From assembly GCA_049281195.1 (NCBI GenBank), contig JBAPRR010000224.1:1-10705 (forward strand): a stretch of DNA of 10,705 nt, given 5' to 3'. The DNA comes from JBAPRR01 sp049281195 (GTDB taxonomy: Bacteria; Actinomycetota; Acidimicrobiia; Acidimicrobiales; CAVXTF01). Under the pieces are notes generated by a model. That model was given only the letters and a program-made list of their open reading frames with translations. It was not told the origin of the DNA and did no database searches. This document shows positions 5,848 to 10,705 of this stretch, one piece after another (the first letter of the stretch is position 1; the number at the start of each line of letters is the position of its first letter). A program made the translations under genes and the position numbers.

Positions 5848-6950
5848 GTCCCAAATCCGATCTCGACGTGGTGGTCGTAGACCACGCCGCCGGAAAGGTA
5901 CTGGAAGAGTGTGTGGCCTCGCTGCCGCATGACCTTCACGTCGTCGTCGTCGACAACGCGGTCCCACCTGGTCGCACCAGACGTGCCCTCGAAATGCCTG
6001 GCGCCGATGACACACACCCAACCGACGACACACGTTCAGCCCACGACAAACACCCCGCCCACCACAAACACCCCCCGGTCTGGAAACACGATGTCGACGT
6101 AATCGAGGTGGGAGCAAACCTCGGCTACGGGTCGGGCGCGAACCGCGGCGCCGCGGCGTGCACGGCCGAGTTCGTCCTCGTGTCCAACCCCGACATCGTT
6201 TTCGAGCCGCAAACCCTGGGGCGTCTTGCAGATGTGCTCCGAGCACGGCCAGACCTCGGGATCGTCGGTCCGCGGGTCAACGAACCCGACGGAACCAGGT
6301 ACCCGTCCGCGCGCCGCTTCCCGTCCTTGCTGGAAGGCGCCGGTCACGCCCTTGCCGGCCTGCTTGCTCCGAACAACCGCTTCACCCGGCGCTACAGGAT
6401 GGTGAACCTCGAAACCCAGTCGCCCGAGTCGCCCGAGTCGTCCGAGTCGCTCACCGAGGTCGACTGGGTCTCCGGCTCGTGCATGCTCGTCCGCCGCAAG
6501 ACATTCGAGGAGCTCGGGGGATTCGACGAGTCGTACTTCATGTACGGCGAGGACGTCGACCTTTGCTGGAGGGCCCACCGTGCCGGTTGGGGAGTGGCGT
6601 ACGTGCCGGGAGCGTCCGTGACCCATGTGGGTGGGTTTTCGACACGCCAGACGCCATACAGGATGATCGCCGCACATCACCGCTCGACGCTTCGATTTGC
6701 GAGCCGGACTCTTGCGGGGCCCAAGCGGCTGGCACTCCCAGGGATTGCCTTGGCGCTCTCGGTCAGGTTCGCAATGGCTGTTGTGCGTGAACCTTTCCGC
6801 AAGCAATCTGGCGGGCAACCCGGCGGGCAATCAGCTGAGCGACAGGGCCGGCCACCAGCTACGGAGCACGGCGGGTTCCAGACGAGCTCCCAGGTCACCG
6901 AACCAGGGTCGAATGCGGGTGCTTCCGACCAGACTGCCGGCGACGACTAG
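5844..6950 (+). CDS. Family 2 glycosyltransferase, WbbL-type (putative rhamnosyltransferase)
   Basis: A 368-residue GT-A protein if begun at CTG 5844; starting at GTG 5868 removes eight residues, including the beginning of the first beta strand (DLDVVVVDH). Visible: VVVVDNA (33-39), ANLGYGSGANRGA (91-103), the NPD metal site in SNPDIVF (114-120), GPRVNEPDGTRYPSARRFP (142-160), WVSGSCMLVRR (208-218), GGFDESYFMYGEDVDLCWR (225-243) with the ED(V)D base region, and a HVGG motif (261-264). This layout matches the WbbL/rhamnosyltransferase clade, and the nearby RmlB/RmlD genes fit a dTDP-rhamnose donor; the donor is inference. Three low-complexity tandem insertions interrupt it: a His/Asp-rich hexapeptide array (55-78), SPE triplets (193-201) and a GGQ-rich start of the polar C-terminal tail (about 320 onward). 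Codons there follow the local repeat rather than the family. Confidence 0.8.
   Translation: MSPKSDLDVVVVDHAAGKVLEECVASLPHDLHVVVVDNAVPPGRTRRALEMPGADDTHPTDDTRSAHDKHPAHHKHPPVWKHDVDVIEVGANLGYGSGANRGAAACTAEFVLVSNPDIVFEPQTLGRLADVLRARPDLGIVGPRVNEPDGTRYPSARRFPSLLEGAGHALAGLLAPNNRFTRRYRMVNLETQSPESPESSESLTEVDWVSGSCMLVRRKTFEELGGFDESYFMYGEDVDLCWRAHRAGWGVAYVPGASVTHVGGFSTRQTPYRMIAAHHRSTLRFASRTLAGPKRLALPGIALALSVRFAMAVVREPFRKQSGGQPGGQSAERQGRPPATEHGGFQTSSQVTEPGSNAGASDQTAGDD
6006..6077 (+). repeat. Four degenerate 18-bp units coding a hexapeptide repeat
   Basis: Units 6006-6023, 6024-6041, 6042-6059 and 6060-6077 encode DDTHPT, DDTRSA, HDKHPA and HHKHPP. The last two copies are nearly identical in DNA (16 of 18 in the phase 6040-6057/6058-6075), while the first two have diverged, which suggests stepwise duplication. 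The array lies in the loop between the VVVVDN strand and the ANLGYG motif of the glycosyltransferase. Confidence 0.75.
6420..6446 (+). repeat. Three 9-bp coding repeats (Ser-Pro-Glu)
   Basis: TCGCCCGAG at 6420 and 6429 and TCGTCCGAG at 6438, followed by a decayed TCGCTCACC, encode SPE, SPE, SSE, SLT. They sit just before the conserved VDWVSGSCM block of the glycosyltransferase, in a loop that is normally short. Confidence 0.75.
6807..6830 (+). repeat. Two 12-bp coding repeats in the glycosyltransferase tail
   Basis: TCTGGCGGGCAA (6807-6818) and CCCGGCGGGCAA (6819-6830) encode SGGQ and PGGQ at the start of the polar C-terminal tail. Ten of twelve bases match. Confidence 0.65.
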
Positions 6951-6965
6951 GGTTGCTCTCCGGTC

Positions 6966-7808
6966 ATGGCGAGGCAGGACAGCGGTAAATGGGTTTCAAG
7001 GGCGGGGTCCACCGGCGGTGGGCGGACTTACCGCGCCAAAGTTCCGTATCGCTGGTACTCGGGCCTGGCCCTGATCGTCATTCTGGGGGTCTTCCTGGTC
7101 GGTTACAGCCGCTACGAGCTGTTCCATCCCCAGGCTGCTCCGCCGCCGGTTCAGCCGACTACCAGCGACCACTGGGTCGCGGGGCTGTCGTTCGACATCT
7201 GCGGTAAGAACGAGACCCTGGCCGCCAGTCCGGCCACTGACGCCAGCCTCCTCTCGATATACACGACCGGTAACGGTGTTCTTCAGATCGAACCCAAGAG
7301 TGCGGCTGACGCCGGTGCCAATGCCACCGTCGGTCTGTTCTCCGCCCAGTACAAAGGCCTCACGCTCACGGCGAACTCCGTCGGCCTGCCGAAGAAGCCC
7401 GTGTACACGGACGGCGAAAAATGCCCCTCGGGCACACCCGATGCGGGAAAGACCGGTCAGGTCTTCTCGAAGATCTGGCCCACGCTGAGCTCGTCGTCCC
7501 CGAGCGTGCAGAACGGGGATCCCCGCCAGGTCCGCTGGCAGTCGTCGCTGCAGCTCGTAACCGTGGCATTCGTCCCGATCACCTCGACGGTCCCTCTGGA
7601 TCAAGACCTTTCCAAGTCGGTGCTGGCCGCCGACAACGAGCTGATCGAGTCCGAGCAGACGACCACCACGACTCTCCCGGTCTCGTCCTCCACGACGCTT
7701 CCGGTTTCGTCGACCACGACGACCACCCCGGGCGCGACGACGACCACGACCGCCGCCAAGTCCACGACCACCACGACCTCGGCGGGTACCACTACAACCA
7801 CAGGGTGA
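6966..7808 (+). CDS. Uncharacterised single-pass membrane protein with Thr-rich C-terminal tail
   Basis: Function unknown. The 280 residues comprise a short basic N-terminus (GGGRTYRAKVPYRW), one hydrophobic membrane segment at about 31-47 (YSGLALIVILGVFLVGY), an outward domain of about 160 residues starting SDHWVAGLSFDICG, and a low-complexity tail from about 232 made of Thr runs with Ala, Pro and Ser. Two cysteines, Cys79 and Cys143, could form a disulfide outside the membrane. The topology (basic side in, Thr tail out) suggests the tail could be O-mannosylated, as such tails often are in actinobacteria; this is inference. Its TGA overlaps the GTG of the nucleotidyltransferase gene, so it is translated with sugar-donor synthesis. 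I recall similar proteins in Acidimicrobiia with a His-rich block in the outer domain; here the matching stretch YTTGNGVLQIEP has no His. ATG 6966 has only a weak AGGG upstream. It is not a LytR-CpsA-Psr ligase by any motif I see. Confidence 0.75.
   Translation: MARQDSGKWVSRAGSTGGGRTYRAKVPYRWYSGLALIVILGVFLVGYSRYELFHPQAAPPPVQPTTSDHWVAGLSFDICGKNETLAASPATDASLLSIYTTGNGVLQIEPKSAADAGANATVGLFSAQYKGLTLTANSVGLPKKPVYTDGEKCPSGTPDAGKTGQVFSKIWPTLSSSSPSVQNGDPRQVRWQSSLQLVTVAFVPITSTVPLDQDLSKSVLAADNELIESEQTTTTTLPVSSSTTLPVSSTTTTTPGATTTTTAAKSTTTTTSAGTTTTTG
7671..7718 (+). repeat. Two 24-bp coding repeats in the Thr-rich tail
   Basis: Units 7671-7694 and 7695-7718 match at 19 of 24 bases and encode TLPVSSST and TLPVSSTT. 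They begin the Thr-rich tail, which continues as Thr runs broken by PGA, AAKS and SAG to the end of the protein. Confidence 0.65.
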
Positions 7809-8926
7809 AAGCAGTCGTTCTTGTAGGTGGTGAGGGGACTCGGCTTCGACCTCTCACCTACACGACGCCGAAGCAACTCCTGCCGATAGTCGAGACGCCG
7901 ATGCTCGAGCGCGTCGTTTCGTTTCTGAAGAACCACGGGATCGCAGAAGTGGTCTTGTCGCTCGGTTACAGGACCGATGCCTTTACTGACGCCTATCCGG
8001 ATCACACCGTCGGCGGCGTCAATGTCAGCTGGGCAGTCGAGCCGCAACGTTTGGATACCGCAGGAGCGATCAGGTTCGCGGCAAAGTACGCAGGGATCGA
8101 TGACACCTTCGTGGTGTTGAACGGCGACGTGCTCACCGACGGCGATGTCAGTGCGCTGATCGATTTCCACGGCAAGTCGAAGGCAAAGGCCACCATCTAC
8201 CTCAGCCCGGTCGAAGACCCATCGCGTTTCGGCGTCGTTCCGACAGATGACGACGGAAAGGTGATCGCCTTCATCGAGAAGCCGCCGCCGGGCGAAGCCC
8301 CCACCAACCTCATAAACGCCGGCATCTACGTGATCGAGCCGGCCGTGCTCGATCTGATTCCCGACGGGCGTCCGGTATCGGTCGAGCGTGAGACCTTCCC
8401 GATCCTCGCTGAAAGAGGCGAGCTCTACGCCACCTCCGATGGCGCTTACTGGCTGGACACGGGGACGCCGGAGGCCTACCTGCAGGCTCAGACCGACCTG
8501 CTCGAGGGCCGGCGCGGCACTGTGCCTGCAAGCGGCGCGGCAAGGTCGCCTTCTGACGGAGGGTCGCTTTCTGACCGAGGGGCCTGGGTGCTCGGCAACC
8601 CGGTGGTTGCCGGGAACGTCGATGGCGACTCACTGGTGGGGGACCAGGCTCGGATCGAAGAGGGAGCAAGTGTCACGGCTTCAGTCATCGGTGCCGGGTG
8701 CGTCGTCGAATCAGGTGCCCAGGTGAGTCGCTCTGTATTGCTTGCAGGATCACGCGTGAGAAGCGACGCTGTGGTCGACAGGTCGATCATCGGGTGGCGG
8801 GCGGATGTGGGTCCCTCCAGCAAGTTGACCGATCTGTCGATAATCGGGGACGACACAGTTCTCGCAGAAGGGACACAGCTCGATGCCGGTCGCGTGCCAG
8901 AAGGTCCACCGAACCTGAAGCAATGA
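7805..8926 (+). CDS. Sugar-1-phosphate nucleotidyltransferase, GDP-mannose pyrophosphorylase type
   Basis: A 373-residue enzyme that couples a sugar 1-phosphate to an NTP. The catalytic domain shows GGEGTRLRPLT (8-18), PKQLLP (22-27), EPQRLDTAGAI (79-89), NGDV (106-109), IEKP (147-150), NAGIYV (161-166) and YWLDTGTPEAY (205-215). The C-terminal part (about 260-373) carries hexapeptide-like steps such as VIGAGCVVESGAQV and SIIGWRADVG, a left-handed beta-helix. Overall order resembles actinobacterial mannose-1-phosphate guanylyltransferases, but KQLLP is more usual in glucose-1-phosphate thymidylyltransferases, so RmlA activity is a real alternative given the orphan rmlB and rmlD. GTG 7805 overlaps the upstream TGA (GTGA); the longer frame to 7421 lies inside the previous gene and is rejected. 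An 18-bp duplication lies in the linker between the domains (residues 247-258). Confidence 0.82.
   Translation: MKAVVLVGGEGTRLRPLTYTTPKQLLPIVETPMLERVVSFLKNHGIAEVVLSLGYRTDAFTDAYPDHTVGGVNVSWAVEPQRLDTAGAIRFAAKYAGIDDTFVVLNGDVLTDGDVSALIDFHGKSKAKATIYLSPVEDPSRFGVVPTDDDGKVIAFIEKPPPGEAPTNLINAGIYVIEPAVLDLIPDGRPVSVERETFPILAERGELYATSDGAYWLDTGTPEAYLQAQTDLLEGRRGTVPASGAARSPSDGGSLSDRGAWVLGNPVVAGNVDGDSLVGDQARIEEGASVTASVIGAGCVVESGAQVSRSVLLAGSRVRSDAVVDRSIIGWRADVGPSSKLTDLSIIGDDTVLAEGTQLDAGRVPEGPPNLKQ
8544..8579 (+). repeat. Two 18-bp coding repeats in the inter-domain linker
   Basis: Units 8544-8561 and 8562-8579 match at 16 of 18 bases (GGTCGCYTTCTGACSGAG). In frame they give SPSDGG and SLSDRG between the catalytic domain and the beta-helix of the nucleotidyltransferase, a place that tolerates length change. 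Confidence 0.75.
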
Positions 8927-9870
8927 GATGCATGGTTACCGGCGGGGCCGGGTTCATCGGATCGAACCTGGTCGATCGGCTCCTCGTAGAGGGCCATCAC
9001 GTCGACGTGGTCGACGACCTGTCGACAGGCAGGCTCAACAACCTGGCTGAAGCCCGCACGGCACCCGGCGGCGCCTTCTCCTTTCACCAGCTCGATGTCC
9101 GGTCACCCGACCTGGTCGAGCTTGTCAGCCGGCGACGTCCCGAAGTCATCTTTCACCTGGCTGCTCAGGCCGATGTGCGAGTGTCGGTCAATCGTCCTGT
9201 GTTCGACGCCGAAGTCAACATCTTGGGGACTCTGCGGCTGTTGGAAGGGGCGCGGATGGCGGGGTCGCGGCGCGTCGTGTTCGCCGCCAGCGGCGGAACG
9301 CTGTACGGGGAACCGGATGCCGAGGACCTGCCGGTGAAAGAGACCATGCCCCAGCGGCCGCTATCTCCCTACGGCGTCTCTAAGAAGTCTGCGATCGACT
9401 ATCTCGTCTGTTACCGCGAACTCCATTCACTGGAGTTCTGCGCGCTGGCACTGGCGAACATCTACGGACCTCGCCAGGATCCCCACGGCGAAGCCGGCGT
9501 GGTGGCGATCTTCGCCAACCGGATGCTCGAGGGAAAGCCGGTCACCATCTTCGGTGACGGCGGGCAAACCCGGGACTTCTTGTTCGTCGACGACGCGGTC
9601 GATGCGTTTGTCCGCGCGGCAGACAAGGGAGGCGGGCTCGTTCTCAACATCGGGACGGGCCAGGAGCTGAGCGTGAATGAGCTCTACGACGTGATGGCCG
9701 AAAGGCTCGGGAGCGATCAAGCACCCGTGTTCGTCCCGGAACGTCCCGGCGAGATCAGACGCAACGCTCTCGATCCCGAAAGAGCCGCTATACATCTCGG
9801 TTGGCGCCCTTTCACGCCCATCCGCCAGGGGATCAAGGCGGTCCTGGATCATTTCGCCGACCCTCGCTGA
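8923..9870 (+). CDS. NAD-dependent sugar-nucleotide epimerase (GalE-like)
   Basis: A 315-residue extended short-chain dehydrogenase, probably a UDP-hexose (or UDP-hexuronate) 4-epimerase. Visible: VTGGAGFIGSNLV (5-17), VVDDLSTGRLNNL (29-41), HLAAQADVRVSV (78-89), FAASGGTLYGE (120-130) in place of the usual SSGG-VYG, the YGVSK Tyr150/Lys154 pair, NIYGPRQDPHGEAGVVAIF, FGDGGQTRDFLFVDDAV and NIGTG. The QADVRVSV and GDGGQTRDF-VDD blocks favour the GalE/WbpP-type epimerases over dehydratases. ATG 8923 overlaps the upstream TGA as ATGA and starts the protein just before its Rossmann strand; the longer open frame to 8698 is a shadow of the upstream gene. Substrate cannot be fixed: UDP-Glc/UDP-Gal is the default, but UDP-GlcA to UDP-GalA is plausible because ugd is in the cluster. 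It is the last plus-strand gene before a convergent neighbour. Confidence 0.85.
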   Translation: MRCMVTGGAGFIGSNLVDRLLVEGHHVDVVDDLSTGRLNNLAEARTAPGGAFSFHQLDVRSPDLVELVSRRRPEVIFHLAAQADVRVSVNRPVFDAEVNILGTLRLLEGARMAGSRRVVFAASGGTLYGEPDAEDLPVKETMPQRPLSPYGVSKKSAIDYLVCYRELHSLEFCALALANIYGPRQDPHGEAGVVAIFANRMLEGKPVTIFGDGGQTRDFLFVDDAVDAFVRAADKGGGLVLNIGTGQELSVNELYDVMAERLGSDQAPVFVPERPGEIRRNALDPERAAIHLGWRPFTPIRQGIKAVLDHFADPR

Positions 9871-9878
9871 CTGTCCCA

Positions 9879-9914
9879 CAGGGGCCGCCGACGTCCCCTG
9901 ACGCCATTGGCCCC
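9879..9914. terminator. Possible bidirectional hairpin between convergent genes
   Basis: CAGGGG (9879-9884) pairs with CCCCTG (9895-9900) across a 10-base loop. Alternatively GGGGCC (9881-9886) pairs with GGCCCC (9909-9914). The site lies in the 52-base gap between the convergent ends of the epimerase and cofE genes, where a two-way terminator is expected. No T-tract follows on either strand, so it would be a non-canonical or weak terminator. Confidence 0.35.
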
Positions 9915-9922
9915 CCAGTGCG

Positions 9923-10612
9923 TTATCGGAACAGATCCTCCCCGGGCGGCCTGATGATCTCGTCGGCCACCGACGACCTGCGTGCCCACGTGGGGTCGAT
10001 GCCTCTGACGATGGCGACCGGTAGGCCGCGGTCCTTACCCATCACCAGCTCTGCGGCCGACGCGATCTCGTCGGCGATGCACATCTCGGTGGCCACCAAC
10101 TCGCGCCCGTTGGCATCGAATGTCCCCCGTAGGTCCACGATGGCGGCGACTCCGTCGCACCCGATGGCAACGTCCACCACGCCGCGACGCCAAGCACGAC
10201 CGAATGTGTCCGAGACGATCACCGCAACATCGACACCCGCGATCGCGCGGAGACGTCGACGAATTCGTCGGGCCGAGCGATCGGCATCGACGGGTAGTAG
10301 CGCGGCCCGGCCCTCCGGGACATTGGACAGGTCGATCCCCGCGTTCGCGCACACGAATCCGTGTTGCGTCTCGGACACGATGAGCTCCCCACGCCGCCGC
10401 AGGATCCTCACTGATTCTCTTTCCACGAGCGCGCGCTTTGCTTCGGGATCTCCAGGGTCGATCTCGACCATCCGGCCTTCCGCCTTGGACACGATCTTCT
10501 GTGTCACGACGACCACATCACCGTCGCGCAATTGAGCGGCCTCTGCGATCACCGCGGCCAGGTCGGTCGAAGTGTCGACCTCGCCGATCCCTGAAACGGG
10601 AAGGACCAGCAT
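9923..10612 (-). CDS. cofE: F420-0:gamma-glutamyl ligase (CofE), start uncertain
   Basis: CofE adds gamma-linked glutamates to coenzyme F420-0 using GTP, in the cytoplasm. From ATG 10612 the protein has 229 residues, the size of standalone CofE rather than the two-domain FbiB with a nitroreductase tail. Visible: MLVLPVSGIGEV at the N-terminus, LRDGDVVVVTQKIVSKAEGR, ETQHGFVCANAGIDLSNV, ALLPVDADRSARRIRRRL, VIVSDTFGRAWRRGVVDVAIG, GRELVATEMCIADEIASAAELVMGK and the terminal RPPGEDLFR. These align well with the ligase half of FbiB. ATG 10612 fits the family N-terminus, but its SD-like GAAGGAG is only 2 bases away. In-frame GTG codons at 10630, 10654, 10678 and 10702 each lie inside a 24-bp repeat; the first three have GAAGGGG 8 bases upstream within the window. 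The frame stays open to the right edge. cofD would be the expected upstream neighbour, outside the window. Confidence 0.9.
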   Translation of the reverse strand: MLVLPVSGIGEVDTSTDLAAVIAEAAQLRDGDVVVVTQKIVSKAEGRMVEIDPGDPEAKRALVERESVRILRRRGELIVSETQHGFVCANAGIDLSNVPEGRAALLPVDADRSARRIRRRLRAIAGVDVAVIVSDTFGRAWRRGVVDVAIGCDGVAAIVDLRGTFDANGRELVATEMCIADEIASAAELVMGKDRGLPVAIVRGIDPTWARRSSVADEIIRPPGEDLFR

Positions 10613-10705
10613 CGCTCCTTCGGGCGGCACCTGCGGCGCCCCTTCGGGCGGCACCTGCGGCGCCCCTTCGGGCGGCACCTGCGGCGCCCCTTCGGGCGGC
10701 ACCTG
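10610..10705 (-). repeat. 24-bp tandem repeat at the 5' end of cofE
   Basis: Three identical 24-bp units (10634-10657, 10658-10681, 10682-10705) and a fourth degenerate unit (10610-10633; 21 of 24 identical) run to the window edge, so the total copy number is unknown. On the minus strand each unit reads in the cofE frame as VPPEGAP plus Gln. The three differences in the fourth unit create the ATG at 10612 and change GAAGGGG to GAAGGAG. All six reading frames through the array are open, so it could equally be the end of an upstream gene or untranslated leader. Confidence 0.9.

Noticed and set aside
7421..7804. Extension of the nucleotidyltransferase upstream to 7421
   Set aside because: The added part is the frame-shifted Thr-rich tail of the preceding gene, reading as Asp/His runs; GTG 7805 with a GTGA overlap fits the family N-terminus.
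7601..8170. Minus-strand frame with long Val runs
   Set aside because: The Val runs are the complement of Thr codons in the plus-strand tail; there is no independent support.
8698..8922. 75-codon extension of the epimerase
   Set aside because: It lies inside the nucleotidyltransferase gene; the epimerase Rossmann strand starts directly after ATG 8923.
10634..10705. CRISPR-like array
   Set aside because: The units are contiguous with no spacers and stay in one reading frame, so this is a simple tandem repeat.

Overview
The window is GC-rich, densely packed bacterial DNA and looks like a chromosomal segment from an actinobacterium, most likely of the class Acidimicrobiia. The evidence is a standalone F420-0:gamma-glutamyl ligase (CofE), several non-ATG starts, 4-bp stop/start overlaps, and a membrane-anchored Thr-rich protein placed directly before a GDP-mannose-type pyrophosphorylase, which I recall from Acidimicrobiia genomes. 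The class assignment is inference; no rRNA or tRNA is present to settle it.

Layout. 1-355 is the 3' end of a biotin-protein ligase gene (birA). 560-2540 holds an RmlB-like dehydratase and an RmlD-like reductase (dTDP-deoxysugar branch). 2689-4946 holds UDP-glucose 6-dehydrogenase and UDP-glucuronate decarboxylase, overlapping by 4 bp (UDP-glucuronate to UDP-xylose). 5053-6950 holds two family 2 glycosyltransferases. 6966-9870 holds an uncharacterised single-pass membrane protein with a Thr-rich tail, a sugar-1-phosphate nucleotidyltransferase with a beta-helix tail, and a GalE-like epimerase, the last three joined by 4-bp overlaps. After a short convergent gap, cofE lies on the minus strand (9923-10612, possibly extended to the right).

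Taken together, nine consecutive plus-strand genes form a nucleotide-sugar and glycan-assembly cluster. It can supply a deoxyhexose (rhamnose-like) donor, UDP-GlcA, UDP-Xyl, probably GDP-Man (or another NDP-sugar) and an epimerised UDP-sugar, plus two cytoplasmic transferases. This fits cell-wall polysaccharide or glycolipid synthesis. No rmlA, rmlC, flippase, polymerase or lipid-linked first-sugar transferase is visible, so the pathway must continue elsewhere.

The most unusual signal is not a gene but a pattern of short tandem duplications. Inside coding regions the units are 9, 12, 18, 18, 24 and 24 bp, always multiples of three, and sit in loops, linkers and tails. In the intergenic gaps the units are 13, 16 and 20 bp. 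The most striking is a 24-bp unit at the start of cofE, where every copy carries a Shine-Dalgarno-like stretch and an in-frame GTG, forming a possible ladder of start sites. Other points are a Cys in place of the catalytic Asp in the RmlB-like enzyme, and a glycosyltransferase whose best start is CTG.
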